Source of the DNA: Zygnema cylindricum
Lineage: Eukaryota; Streptophyta; Zygnematophyceae; Zygnematales; Zygnemataceae
Direction of reading: 5' to 3'
DNA length: 64,000 nucleotides
Assembly (NCBI GenBank): GCA_037447655.1
Contig: JBBHKE010002632.1
Location: 372,477-436,476 of the forward strand
The notes under the pieces are model-generated. The model was not told where the DNA came from. It ran no database searches and saw only the letters and a list, made by a program, of their open reading frames with translations. Shown piece after piece: positions 10,732 through 22,689 of this stretch. The stretch's first letter is position 1; every line of letters begins with the position of its first letter. Position numbers and translations under genes: made by a program.

Positions 10732-11800
10732 TGAAACTCTGAGACCTCCATAAGTTCTCAGAGTGGACAGCTTCGAAGAAGCCTCTATGATAACCCTGAC
10801 CCCTTTGTGTTTCAGCAAGAACAACTGCCACCATAGCAGACAAAAACTCTAACCAACCTCACCCTTGTGAAGGCAAGACTCCCTGGAGTCGATAGCAAAA
10901 AGAATCTCTAAATTTGCTCACGTGAGCAATAAGTTATGGAGGGTCAAAGTTGACCCTTTGTACAGAAGCTCTGTAGGAGAGAGGGTCCTATCTCCTAATT
11001 TTTCTAAGTCCTATCTCTCTCACAGACTCTATCTACTGATGTACGGAGCCAATCAGATAACACTTCCGTCACCCAAAAGTACAGCTGCCGGTGTACTTTC
11101 TGTACGAACACTGTACGACATGGCCTAAATGTCGACACGTGGTATATCCGGATTCGCTCCCTTAATCCTCGGAGATGCCGCGATCCAATGTCATTGCGCC
11201 ACGTGTCATCCGATGTGGCGATGACCAAGAACTGCCGAAATCCTCTTCCAAGATCTCGGCGTTTAATTCCGGTCGTCCGATTAAATTCAAATTTAATCGC
11301 AGCCGTAATAAATACATGCGCGGTATTCGTTTTGCTAAAGAAATAAACGCGCGGTATTCGTTTCTTATCCGTATTGTAATCCGTGCTTTTACATTAATGG
11401 ATCTATGTCTCTCGTAAACAGTTTCAGTTAAATGAATAATCCTACGTGTTAATGTTTAACTAAGTATCAAACCCTATAGTACGTAACACTAGGTCTAGAC
11501 TTAACGGATAAGGCTACCGGCTAACGGCAGCTTACTGTCAGGCAGGTACCAGGATCAAATCCTGGAAGTATCAGATATACTTTTAGTAAATAAACCCCTA
11601 ATGGTAAATAAACTTATATTTATATCCCGTAAACCTCTGGATAGCCTAGGTAGCCATGGCTCTAGCTTCCTCTCCAATTTCTCAATGACTGCGACAAGTT
11701 TGAGAGTTGGAGAGAGAAGTTAGAGGTAGACTGCCTCGGCTTCTTTCTATATTTCTTTTCAGACCTAGAAAATACTTAAAAAAAACCATTAATTTCTACA
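10732..11800 (-). mobile_element. Copia 5' LTR
   Basis: In element sense TGTAGAAATTAATGG...GAGTTTCA. It contains the G-box within GCGCCACGTGTCA (11196-11208) and the hairpin CCAGGATCAAATCCTGG near 11550. Confidence 0.88.
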
Positions 11801-12210
11801 CTAATATACACTGAAGCTTCACTAGTGAACGTACAGAGGCATACCTGCGTAAACGTAAAAACCTGACACACCTAATACTATGCGTATACCCAAACTAAAA
11901 GGTAGTCCAAAGAAGTCCTTGACTAATCAACTAATCAAATAATGACAAGGACCAGTTCAAGCAAATATTTACAACTATGTAGAATTCCGTATTCGGCGTT
12001 AGATCGTCGTGTACTTGGTCCACTCTTACCAACATTTGTCGGCGGTCTCTGTCTGCCACCCGCATATCAGATTCGGATCCGTAGGTGAACCTCCATATGT
12101 TATTTTGGTCCTCAGGTGTGTTCGTACACCAACATACATATTCCGAAATACAATCTAGTTTGTAACGACGCGCGTACCGCGAGCATATTCATCGATGTAC
12201 TCCTTACTGA

Positions 12211-12971
12211 GGGTAGAATTCCATTAGACGAAAAGTGTGGTTTGTTACTGGACGTCGTACAAGTTCGTACAGATTCGTACCATGCCGTACCCTTTTTTTT
12301 TTTTTGTCAGACGAAATATCGTTACTGGAAAACTGTTGGGAAGCTCCAATGATGTAGGCATAATTCTTGACCGTTGGATATTCCACTTTTTCAGATCCGC
12401 AAAGCAATCGCGCACATCATCCAGTGTTGCGATACTCTCCTCGCTAGGAGAGTTGTACGATACTAGACGTGTACCATTGGTACACATTAAAAAATATATA
12501 TATATATCCGCTTTGAAAAAGAGATCATAAGTCTACACGTCGCATAGGCCATGTGCCTACATCGTACGGTCCATCTGCCGCCTACCACGCTGGATGCAGG
12601 TGAGCCGAAAATATTTTGGCACGCTCCATTTGACATCCAGCGACATTCAAAGTTTGCCGCGACCTTCAAAGTTTGTCGTGTCTTTTTGCCATTCCGTTTC
12701 AAAATTTTGATTTCCGATTTCAAAATCAAAAATCTAACCGCAAACTTTGCGTACGAATCATTAACTACCTCCAGTCGTACATATATTTCGTTCTGACTTT
12801 CCATTTGAAGATATTCTTTAAGATTTTCAATTCTGGACTCTAACCTACGTGGCGCAAATCATAATTGAGGAAGGTTTGTAACTAGCCCAACAAAATGGAA
12901 TAGTCTTCCAGTAAACGCTGCCACTAGAATTTTCCGTACATTTACGGGGACCGCCTAATGGAATTCTACCC
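12211..12971. mobile_element. Harbinger/Tourist-like MITE
   Basis: Left TIR GGGTAGAATTCCATTAG, right TIR CTAATGGAATTCTACCC, perfect over 17 bp. It is flanked by TGA on both sides (12208-12210, 12972-12974). A central palindrome CTCTCCTCGCTAGGAGAG lies near 12437. Sister copies at 46530, 47373, 24074 and 56036 show TTA/TAA flanks, pointing to the PIF/Harbinger group; that name is inferred from TSD and TIR only. Confidence 0.75.
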
Positions 12972-13128
12972 TGAGTCACTATAACACCAATTCTGGTTTG
13001 TACTGAACCGAACTTAGTGAAAACATTTGAAGTCCTCAAACTCTCTCTCTCTCTCGCACATTCCGAGGCATAGAGAGGACTAAAGCTTTCCAAAACAACC
13101 ACTCAAAAACAGAAATAAGAAATAAAAG

Positions 13129-13660
13129 GAATGTTAGACAAGTAATTCTTAGTTTATTTATTTTGGACTCCAAGAAGCTGTAAGTGTAGAGTTAGAGCTA
13201 TGGCTGTCTATTTGGAGGCCAAAAAGATAGATTTAGACACGAACAAGGAAGAAAATGTGATTTTACCAAAATAGTGTGACCTAGTTGGGAGTTGATCCTT
13301 AGCCGTACTGATCCATTATAGTCGGTGTCCTTTTTGAATTGTCGTAGAAGATGCCAATACACACATGGGGTGTTAATTAGTTGTAAACACATAAAACGCG
13401 CACTAAGCCATTTAAACGCAATGAATCTAAACCAACGCCCACAAAATAGAACAGACGGACAGAACTTTTAGCGCGTCGTATAAATTGAATGAACAACAAA
13501 AGAGGAGAAGTTACAAACGGACGGCCAGCGTGAGGGCCAATGGACCCGAATGGTTCTTTTGGCAGATTACGCCAAAAGAGCAACAAAATGACACGTGGCA
13601 ACATACTATTGTTGAAGGTCATGGGCATTCTGACTTGGCTGTGTTTCACTCCCACTAGGC
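13129..13660 (+). mobile_element. degenerate Copia LTR fragment
   Basis: Begins TGTTAGACAAGTAATTCTTAG and keeps LTR landmarks in order: AGAGTTAGAGCTATGGCTG, the GGGAGTTGATCC remnant of the conserved hairpin, and the G-box TGACACGTGGCA at 13589-13600. The promoter/U5 part is not recognisable. Confidence 0.6.
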
Positions 13661-14290
13661 GTCACACTTGCACCACCAGGGACAGAGCCATTAGTAGACA
13701 TGATAGCAGAAGCAAACCCTTGAAAAAATACCTATTTGACTAAATATATGTTGTAAGATATGTAGCTTTAAGTGAGAGAGGTCTTTCAACCAGATAAACA
13801 AATATTACAAGCAATACAAGGACAATAGAACAGAAAACACCTTAAAGTGCACTTAGTGCTCTCATTTCCTTAACTCTTGTGTAGAATGTACATTGTGTAT
13901 TGAATTGATCAATCCTAATTGAACTAAATACTCAAAAGATCTAGAAAACATCTAAAAGATCTAGAAAACATCAAAAACGTATGTACATGGTTCACCAGAC
14001 ACCCTATGACAAAAAATCTAAGTGTTTGGACCAGAATTGTCCACTAACAATATCTATACCCTAAAAATCCGGATGATTCTTATCATGTCTACATTCATTG
14101 GCGGCCCTACACACTAATTAACTTAAAGATATCAATATCGTGTAGATACTACAAAAAAAAATCACACTAAATTTGGTCAGTATTGAACAGTTGGTATTCT
14201 ACAAATATTCCAAGTCCTAGACTCAAATTTCTAAGACTTACTAAAGCTTACTTTTCAATAATCTTCATAATTCTTAGCTTCATCCCAAAT
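13661..14290. other. AT-rich spacer, no gene seen
   Basis: Non-coding, with a short direct repeat ATCTAGAAAACATC near 13940-13970. It may contain decayed element sequence upstream of the Copia remnant. Confidence 0.4.
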
Positions 14291-14556
14291 CCGTTCCCGG
14301 AATTTTTATGGGATATGATGATGATTCCGTAGGCTATAGAGTATACAATACGGATAGAAACACTCTTCAAGTTGCTACGAATATTCAAGTTAAGAAAGAG
14401 AGTCACTCGGTTGATGTTTTTGGCATGACATATTTTGAGAAAAATGCCAAAATTCAAGAATATGTAATTTTTGAAAATGTCCCTCCTCAATCTGCTACAA
14501 GTTCTTCCTCATCTGTCGGCGGAGGATCATCTCCGGACATTTCAGTGATTCAGTAG
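14290..14556 (+). pseudogene. Copia integrase-tail remnant
   Basis: The frame contains MGYDDDSVGYRVYNTDRN, matching the post-integrase LGYDEDVKGYRVYDLKRE of the minus-strand element. The integrase core and gag are missing, so this is a 5'-truncated copy whose RT follows at 14791. Confidence 0.75.
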
Positions 14557-14569
14557 GACCACTCGCCAT

Positions 14570-14632
14570 CTCCACCTCCTCCTCCTCCCTCCCTCCTCCT
14601 CCTCCTCCTCCTCCCTCCTCCTCCTCCCTCGA
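14570..14632. repeat. CCT microsatellite
   Basis: (CCT)n/(CCTCCC)n tract in the integrase-RT linker of the Copia remnant. Confidence 0.8.
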
Positions 14633-14790
14633 CTGACACCTGGCCTTAACACCCAACCTCGCATTTTCCGGGAAGAAGGCAAAGCAACACCATGAACGCC
14701 AGAAACGCCATTTCGAAGCCAAAAGACTACTGATCCGATGAAAACTGTGAACTACGAAGGTGCGATGTTTTACGCTAAGTGTGAAGGAAC

Positions 14791-16393
14791 GTGAAACATG
14801 CTCTATTTTCTGCCACTACGATGGAGCCAGTCACCATACAGGAAGCCTTTTCAGCCCCGAAAAAGGATCAATGGATTTCCGCGGCGAATGATGAAATAAG
14901 ATCGATTATGGAGGCTCAAACTTGGGAGCTTGTGGAGCTTCCACCGGATCGGAAAGCCATCGGGTGTAAGTGGGTTTTTAAAGTTAAGCTGAATCTGGAT
15001 AATTCAGTTGAAAGATATAAGGTTAGGCTTGTTGTAAAAGGCTATTGTCAAAAGGAGGGAATTGACTATGAAGAGACTTTCTCACCGGTTGTTCGATTTC
15101 CGCCTGTTAGAATTTTGTTGTCTTTAGCAACCATTGAAAACATTGAATTACATCAAATGGATGTTAAGAACGCTCTTTTGAATGGATATTTAGAGGGTGT
15201 GATCTATATGAAGCAGCCTGAAATGTATGCAGAGATTGGAAAAGAAAATCTGGTCTTTAAGCTGTTGAAATCCTTGTACGGACCAAAGCAGGCTCCACGT
15301 CAGTGGAATCTGAAACTAGATGAGTTTCTAACTAGTCTCGGCTTTGTGAGGATTAGTTCAGATCACTCAGTCTATGTTATGGAATGGGATTATTTACATT
15401 GCGGTGTATGTAGATAATTTGCTGCTACTAAGTAAGTCATTAAATGAGATTAACAAAATAAAGGCAGCCTTGAATTCTAGATTTGAGATGAAAGATTTAG
15501 GGGAGGCAAAGTACATTCTTGGAATTCAAGTAGAAAGGGAAAGACATCGGAGAATGATTTATCTAACGCAGCGTGAAGCGATTGGGAACATGCTTGAAAA
15601 GTTTGGCATGGCAGAGGCAAAGGGAAGTGCCACTCCCATGGAATTTAAACAAAAGGTGGAAGGCACGGAGACCGATGGAGGAGTCATTTTTGATGACAAC
15701 TTGGAATCAGGGGAGGCAAATTCTATGGGTGTCATTCCATATCGTCAGGTTGTCGGCAGTCTAATCTACTTCATGAATTGCACACGTCCGGATATTGCAG
15801 CAGCAATCGGTGCTTTAAGCCGGAGTTTACAAAATCCGAGGAGATCGGATTGGGAGGCAGCAAAGAGGGTTCTTCAGTATCTTGCAGGGACACGGAATTT
15901 GCGACTTGCTCTCGGTGGAGGTGAAGTAAAGATTCAGACTTGGAGCGATGCGAGTTACGGAGACATGCCAAGCCGCCGCTCCACTATCAGATTCATTTTG
16001 AAGATTGGAAGTGGAACATGCTGCTGGAGCAGCAAGCTTCAAAGAGTCACAGCTCAGTCTACAATGGAGGCTAAATACATGGCAGCCAGCTCAGCTGTCA
16101 AGGAGTTACTTTGGGTAAAGTCTCTCCTTCAAGAACTTCATTTTATGCAATCTGGACCTCAAATAGTGTGGTGTGACAACCACGCAGCTATAGCGATTGC
16201 ATCTAACCCAAGTCACCACTTCAAAAGCAAGCACATTGATATCAAGATGCATTTTGTAAGAGAGAAGGTGATGAACATAATTTTGAAACTTAGTTATTTG
16301 CCGGATGAGATGATGGTAGCAAATATGATGACTAAGGCTTTACCTGCACCTAAATTGAAATTTTGTAGAGAGGAATGTGGACTTAGTGACTGA
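14791..16393 (+). pseudogene. Copia RT-RNase H remnant, one frameshift
   Basis: 14791-15417 encodes WELVELPPDRKAIGCKWVFK, EETFSPVVRF and an intact motif A HQMDVKNALLNG. 15374-16393 continues in another frame through RNase H (WSDASYGDMPSRRST, QSTMEAKYMA, CDNHAAIAIA) to the terminal FCREECGLSD stop. The frames overlap near 15380-15415. The catalytic box is YVDN instead of YVDD. It is less decayed than the 5308-11800 element and belongs to a related but distinct lineage with a different 3' flank. Confidence 0.92.
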
Positions 16394-16416
16394 GAGAGTC
16401 TAAAGGTTTAGCGGAG

Positions 16417-17333
16417 TGTTGTTTTGGAAACCTTCAGTCCTCTCTATATCTCGTTGCTATACTGCCATGCTGCGCTAAGTCTGACACCGCAGATGGAAAC
16501 CTGTTATCCTCTGTATACTTCGTTGCTATGCTGCCATGCTGCGCTGCTCTAATGTCGCAGTTGCGCTGGGAGAACACCGCAATCATAGGTGCTTGAGTAA
16601 ATAGCTGCGCTGCTCTGCTACGCTGGTAGAGCACCGCAACCATAGCAGTTCGTATGAAAGCTAAATTGTCGTAGGCAGGATTTAGTGTTTATGTAACTCC
16701 AAAGGGAGTACACAAACTTGGTACACCTCAGGCACATGTGTCGGTATGTGGGGGTAGTCAAGGTTGGTTGATATGGACGACGAAGTACGCAATCATTTGG
16801 TGACTCAATTTACACGTGGAGGTTCATCTTCAGTGGGAACGAATGCGTGGACGGCGGACGGAGTTCGCAGTCATTTTTGAAAGTGAAATATTGAAGTGCG
16901 CCGTCATTTGGTGAACGAACTTTTGTTGCACACTTTAGCGGCGGCTAGAGTTAAAGATTGATGTAAATAGTTTGTACGGCAGACGGCGACGGTTTGGTTT
17001 GGTAAAGATTTAGAGTACCGGTGGACGACGGTAATTGTGGTACGGTTAAGATCAGCTGTAGTCTCACTTGTATATGTAGGACTTAGAATATTTTGAAAAT
17101 TAGGATTTTCTTTGTATGAAAAAGTGCGTAGCAGTTTTTGGGTTTTTTGAATTATAAGATCATTGTGATCTTCAGGCAGAATTGTGTGAAGTTTTGCATG
17201 TGTTTTCTTTGGTGTATTTTCTTCATTGTGGCAAATTTGCAAATCTAGTGTGTGTCTGATTTGCTTGGAGCTTCATTGTGAAGTTGGTCATTTGTGGGTA
17301 TTCGTGAGAGTTTCCTCTTTGTACTTTGATTGT
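16417..17333 (+). mobile_element. candidate LTR after Copia remnant
   Basis: After the RNase H stop a purine-rich AAGGTTTAGCGGAG precedes TGTTGTTTTGG, a typical copia PPT-LTR junction. It contains a partial tandem repeat of about 70 bp (TTGCTATACTGCCATGCTGC near 16453 and 16523). The 3' boundary is uncertain; I place it just before TTATGGCAAC at 17336 by analogy with other LTR-gag junctions here. Confidence 0.45.
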
Positions 17334-17337
17334 GATT

Positions 17338-17400
17338 ATGGCAACTGCTGCTGCTGCTGCTTCCTCCTCTTCTTCAGGGGCACCAGCTGCCTCAAATCAA
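17338..17400 (+). pseudogene. possible gag start after candidate LTR
   Basis: A short frame, MATAAAAASSSSGAPAAS, follows the candidate LTR and breaks off near 17400 where minus-strand gag homology begins. If real, it would mark a second, truncated element in tandem with the Copia remnant. Confidence 0.3.
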
Positions 17401-18141
17401 CATGAATTATCCCCATGGTAATGCTCCAAGTCCGTGAGGAGCCATCCATTTCTTGCATACGGTTAATGATGTTTTCGTTTTCATCTGGGAGTTTCATGAT
17501 TAATGTGTTAATCTTTCTCTCCTCATATTCTACATATCGCGCACTAGCAAGCTTAACATATAACGCAACAATATCATTGCAAAACTCTATCATGCTACCG
17601 CCTTTATAAACATAGGTTTTTATTTCCTGTGTACTAACTGATGCCTCTGTATAGTCTCACTCTTATAAATCTGAATTAGTCTTCCCAGATTTCCAAAGAC
17701 TTAGTTAGATTTAAAGAGTGATAGCTATGGACTTAGACACATATATAAGTATGAGATGTTTTGCTATAGCGTTTTTTTATTCCCAAATTTTCTTGTATTT
17801 TTTTTTTAGTTTTTTGTTCACATATAATTCCCACAAGTGGAACTGTAGCCGAAAGCCTAGCTCCCGTCACCATCGGTGTTCCTTTTCCTTTCTCCCCTTT
17901 TCCCCCTTCCATGGCAATGATTTTCCCTTCACCTTCCGTTGTATCTTAAATCCGATTGGTGTTTTGGGAAGCCCCAGATGAATCTCTGTAGTGAGTTCCA
18001 CCCAAGCCCGGTGGAGGGCGCCTCATTTGTCTCGAAACAATTCAACATAAGTGCTTTTCGAAAAGCAATCCCTTCATCGTAAACTCCCAATAAATGAAGC
18101 TTGTTCCATCAAACATAGGCACCCTAGATGGTGGGGCCATA
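17400..18141 (-). pseudogene. third Copia copy: gag fragment
   Basis: A minus-strand frame (17593-17400) resembles gag of the 5308-11800 element: MIEFCNDIVALYVKLASAR aligns with MLDFCNELATFFMELESA, followed by INTLIMKLPDE. The LTR-proximal part near 18120-18141 starts ATGGCCCCACCATCTAGGGT, equivalent to the gag/PBS start of the family. The rest of the element is missing to the left. Confidence 0.7.
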
Positions 18142-18142
18142 A

Positions 18143-19337
18143 TGAAACTCTGAGACCTCCATTGGTCTTCAGAGTAGGCAACTCACAAGAAGCTTATCTA
18201 GATAGTGCCGACTTCAAGTTGAAATAAAACCTAAATGATTGACCTCTTGACAATCAAAACCCCATAATAGCTTCACCCCTATGAAATAAGACTTTCTGTT
18301 TTCTCAGTTCCACCACAAATGCAAAGTTAGAATATGACTTTTGGATAACATTCCTCACTTTGACTTCCCATTAGAAATGCAACCACCCTGGCAGATTTAC
18401 ACTCTAACCAGCTACACCGTTGTGTAGCCAGGACTCCCTTGAGTCTGCAGCAAAAAGAATCACTAAAAATGGTCCACTGAGTGAGATGTAATTAAATGGC
18501 AAAGTTTGCCTATTTTTACCGATGCTCTCTGGGAGAGAGGCGATTACCTACCAAAATTATTCTAAGTCCTAAAACCCCTCTCTAAGCTCCCTAGTAGTGA
18601 GGTAGAGTCCAATCGTAAGATTGTACCGTACAATAAAGTACAAGTAGCGTCGTACTTTATGTACGGTCCATGTACGACATCACCAGAATGTCACATCCGA
18701 AATTATCATCTCGCGTTCCGGAAATCTCGCAATCCTTCCGGAACTTGCCACGTATCATCCGGAGTGGCGGTGCCCGTCAAGGCCAAGTCGTCCACTCTGG
18801 GATCCCAGCTCGCACCATGGCCGTTGGATGATGACCGTCATTTAATATTGGTATTTTAAATAAAGCGTCGTTTCGTGGATTCCGTGCGGTGCGGAATTCG
18901 TGCGATCAAATCCGTTTCCGTGTATAGGCCGTCCCTAGCAGTTAAATGAAACATATTCTGTCATTTATATTTAAAGAATTGTCGTACCCTATATAGCATA
19001 ACACCGATCTTAGACTATTGCATAAAGCAACCGTCTACGGACGGCAGGTACCAGGATCAAATCTTGGATCCGTCAATATCTTTTTGGTAAACCTACCAGA
19101 AACTACAGCCTATCCAGCAATATCTTTTTGGTACACCTATCTGAAACTACAGACTCTCTCTCTCTCTGGGTAGCATGGGTAGCCATCGCTTTAGCTTCCT
19201 CTCCAACCTTTAGTGACTGTGACAAGTGTGGGGGTTTGGAGAGTGGAGCGAGAGGAAGGTTGCCTTTGTTGACTTCCTCTTATCAATTTTCCCTTTATTC
19301 GGACCTATAAAATACATACATTTTATCAGTCCGTACA
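18143..19337 (-). mobile_element. Copia LTR of third copy
   Basis: On the plus strand it starts TGAAACTCTGAGACCTCC, as in the two LTRs at 5308 and 10732. It contains TGCCACGTATCA (18746-18757, one change from the G-box) and CCAGGATCAAATCTTGG near 19050. The outer end near 19337 is approximate. Confidence 0.8.
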
Positions 19338-20943
19338 ACTGTTATACCAAAATAAACCCCGCGAAAGAGGGGGGGGAGGTGCAATTGTTTTTGACATTTT
19401 TTTGAACCTAACGTCTCTTTACTACATTACGGTGTAAAAATATCAGCCTGTCGAGCCAATATTTCAATAAAATATCGCGATAGTGTGTTTTTCAAAGTAT
19501 TGAAGCAATATATCAATTACGGGGTACCCAAAATTAAGTGCATGTTGAATATCAATAAGGGGCATTCGATACACAACAATACGAAATATATATATACTCT
19601 TTCAACCATCCTTCCACTTTCATGGTTTTCCGCGCAAATGTAGAACGCTTCATGTGGTTCAATGACATGTTACGTAGATACGTGGTATACAAGTACATGT
19701 TACGCAAATGAAGTATTTTAGATTTTACATTAATATTGGTCGGTTTGTCAAATCTTTGAGGTTTTCAATATCGAATGTTAACTTACGTTTACCACTCAAA
19801 TTATAACACTTTTACGACAACTTGTTTACAAACACTACACTATGCCCCTTTATCCAAAATATTACAACCAACAATGTTGATTGTACAATTACATAAGCCT
19901 CCTAATGGAACTTTGACCTTATTTTTTGTAGCTACGATTTTAAGTGTACAGATTTAATGCTTTGAGGTGCGTGATGATACCCCACCTTTGAAGCGCAAAT
20001 ACTTAGCGTTTGCGTTTTACTTTTGGTATGAAGAATTCTTGTTTTTAGTTGTCAACTTTGTTGGTAGTGTTGGTTATCGAAAGCCCCTAGTTAGTATTTG
20101 ATATGTACTTATTTTGAGTACTTGATAATCGATATAGCGCTTTAATCTATTGAAAAATTCAATATTGCAATTTTTAGCCAACGACTGATAATTCATTTTG
20201 TTTTTGTCGCGATATATAGAAGTGCACAAGGTCAAAACTAAATTTCAAAAGCGAACCCTTCACCCCCCGTGGTTCGTGCTCAGTTGGGGGGGGGGGGGGG
20301 GGGGGGGGGGAGGGGGTGGTGGTATTTGGTACGATTTACCTTACTAAATTTGTAGGAACCCCCACATCTTACCAAATGTATAACCATAATTTTTTTTTGG
20401 TCTCGGAGCGATAAATCGAGCCCTTTGATCGTTCAATATTCGATGTATCAAACACTTAATTTATCGCGATAACATTTTACCTGATACACAACACTATCTA
20501 TGGGCCCTACACAACGAGGGGTTTTATGTACCAACAGTGAACTAAAAAAGCAGTGTAAACAATAGTATGGTGTATCGAGAGCCTCTTGCCGATATTAGAT
20601 TTATGCCTTTTTTTTATTTTCTGATTATTCCGTCTGGTATATCGAGAAGGCTATTATCGCAATGAATATACGATTTATCGCGATGAGCTATCGGGTCGAT
20701 AATTATTGCGTTACTTCCGTACGTCGTTCTGTCGAAATTTTTTCAAACCCCGTTTGTGTGTCCATACTGCTTTTCGTACGGTTTCTTTTCGTTTTGAAGA
20801 CATACGGACACTCACTGCCAACCAAATGCATAGTGATAATTTTTGTTGGTTTCAAAGTGATATATCGGGCCATCTGACTGTTCTTTTATTAGATATATTG
20901 AATATTGATCTCATCGCGATAAGCAATTTGCCATTCAAAGCAC
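19338..20943. other. non-coding region rich in TATCGCGATA
   Basis: Repeated TATCGCGATA-type words (near 19473, 20462, 20680, 20908) suggest old transposon remains similar to the 21752 element. No gene is supported. Confidence 0.4.
20286..20310. repeat. poly-G run (25 G)
   Basis: 25 consecutive G followed by AGGGGGTGGTGG. This is a candidate G-quadruplex former and an assembly-error hotspot. Confidence 0.9.
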
Positions 20944-21642
20944 TACTGTACAACAAAGGTCGCAAACGGTCAACCGAAACCGTGACCGACCGTTAACTGA
21001 CCGCCCACGCCGGATCCGAAACGGATTCGGTTGCCAAATTTTAAGGGCCGAGCGGTTACGGTCGGTTGATTCACCGGAAAAAAAAACGGTCGGTTACGAC
21101 CAGTCAACGAAAAAACAAAAAAAAAAAAAATGTACTCTCCAGACAATCCAACATTATTGTACTTTGTACTCTTTAGTATCGTGGAAGTGCGTGACATCAT
21201 GATTAGCGTCGCAAATATGACACGGTAGTAACACTATTCATTTCGCAAATCTCAGGGAACGCGACAAGCATCGCAAATTTGACACGGTAGTAACACTATC
21301 CATTTCGCAAATCTTAGGAAACGCGACAAAGCGTCGCAAATCTAACACGGTAATATAATATTCATTTCACAAATCTAAGGGAACGCGACAAATTGTAATT
21401 ATTGGCTTATTTATACGTCGTACATTAGTCAATTTTGTACCTTTTCGGTTTCGAGCGGGCACATTAGTCGCGAGAAAACGAGTTTCGGTTAACTTTTATA
21501 TTCGTAAACGCCGGTCGGTTAACGGTTAACAATTTTGAAGCGTGACATAACCCAGTCGGGCGTCGGTTACTCAAATTTAAAAAAAAAACGGTCAGTTTCG
21601 GTTATGTAAAATTTTGACTTTTGCGAGCTCTGTTGTACAGTA
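20944..21642. mobile_element. TIR element, possibly hAT MITE
   Basis: The ends TACTGTACAACA and TGTTGTACAGTA are perfect inverted repeats. They continue as CAAAGGTCGCAAACGGTC against the reverse complement of GACTTTTGCGAGCTCTG. If the element starts at CAAAGG, the flanks CTGTACAA and TTGTACAG are a 6/8-matching 8-bp duplication at a palindromic target, as hAT would make. It carries no transposase. Confidence 0.5.
21207..21394. repeat. 62-63-bp tandem repeat, three copies
   Basis: Three units starting CGTCGCAAATATGACACGG, each ending GGGAACGCGACAA or similar, inside the TIR element. Confidence 0.8.
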
Positions 21643-21751
21643 TTGTATGGTAGTAAACAGATTGAGTACTCTAAATATTTGCATTTCACCTCGAACTGAC
21701 AGTACATCGTGAATCGCTATCAGTGTTATTTTTTTTTTCGTCTCTTAAAAC

Positions 21752-22689
21752 TAGTGTTGTGTATCGCTAAAAAATTTATTGCGATAACACCGATACCGAT
21801 AGTTATCGATTATCGAACAGTAGGATGTCACAATATATCGGTCTGAGACCAACAAATTCCATATCGGCAATAACTTAAAAAAAAAATAGTATGCATACAT
21901 AGTACTTTATAACATACTGTATTATATTATTTACTTTATATAGCGTGGCATGCCAAGTGTAAAAACCTGTTCCGTCTTTGTTTAATTGCGATTTATTACG
22001 GGCAGCGCAGCACATAAACGTTGGCCGGTTAACTGAACAGAAATTTTAAGGCAACTTACGGAATTGTATTGACAAACTGGTGAACATGGAACGGCAAAAG
22101 AACAACGGACACAAAAGAACATTCTGCGCTTCGCCGAAATCGAACGGACGACTTGGAATGAGAAAATACGAGCGGACGACAAACGTGAGCGGTGATATCC
22201 CGGAATGGCTCTTTTGGCAGCTTATGCTAAAAAAGCTAACAGATTGACACGTGGCAGGTCCCAATGGATCCCAAGGAAAAAAAGGACAAAGCCATGGCGT
22301 CGGATGTGAAAGGTGCCTAGTTTTTTTACTGGATCCGTACCAAAACAGTACAGATCTCATGGCGCCTACTGTACTTTTTTTGCTTGTACAACTGTACAAT
22401 ACAGTGATATGATTGGTAGACACCTCAGTAGATAGGGGTTGTGAGTAGGGCGCGTCCGAGAAATAACACGCATAGTTGAGTGTACTAGCCATACATTTAT
22501 CTATACGGTCCGTACAGATATCGCCGATAGTTATCGATATCGGTGTTATCGCCGATAATACCCGATAAATATCGGTTATTTATCGGCGATATCACCGATA
22601 GCGATATATTGCACCAATATATTGATTATCGGCTACCCGAATTAGGCCCATATCGGTTATCGGCAAATCCTTAGCGATACAGAACACTA
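21752..22689. mobile_element. non-autonomous hAT element with 8-bp TSD
   Basis: Ends TAGTGTTGTGTATCGCTAA and TTAGCGATACAGAACACTA are inverted repeats with one mismatch. They are flanked by a perfect 8-bp duplication CTTAAAAC (21744-21751, 22690-22697), the hAT signature. The interior has CGATA-rich palindromes near 22525-22620 and an LTR-like stretch, but no transposase. Confidence 0.85.
22000..22490 (+). mobile_element. Copia LTR fragment inside hAT element
   Basis: Shares with the LTR fragment at 13440-13660 the run GAATGG-TCTTTTGGCAG followed by TGACACGTGGCA (22245-22256). GTAC-rich promoter-like sequence follows to about 22480. It would be the innermost of three nested layers. Confidence 0.5.

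Larger units (their letters stand above)
5308..11800 (-). mobile_element. Ty1/copia retrotransposon, two LTRs, coding-dead
   Basis: A 6.5-kb element on the minus strand. Order in element sense: 5' LTR 11800-10732, PBS, gag, protease, integrase, reverse transcriptase, RNase H, polypurine tract, 3' LTR 6331-5308. Integrase before RT identifies copia rather than gypsy. The LTRs differ in length (1069 against 1024 bp) by visible indels, so the insertion is old. No 5-bp target duplication was seen (GCACG to the left, CTAAT to the right), which suggests recombination between copies or decay. Every enzymatic domain has frameshifts or lost catalytic residues. Confidence 0.9.

Noticed and set aside
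5303-11805. 5-bp target duplication around the two-LTR Copia element
   Set aside because: Flanks GCACG and CTAAT do not match; no duplication is claimed.
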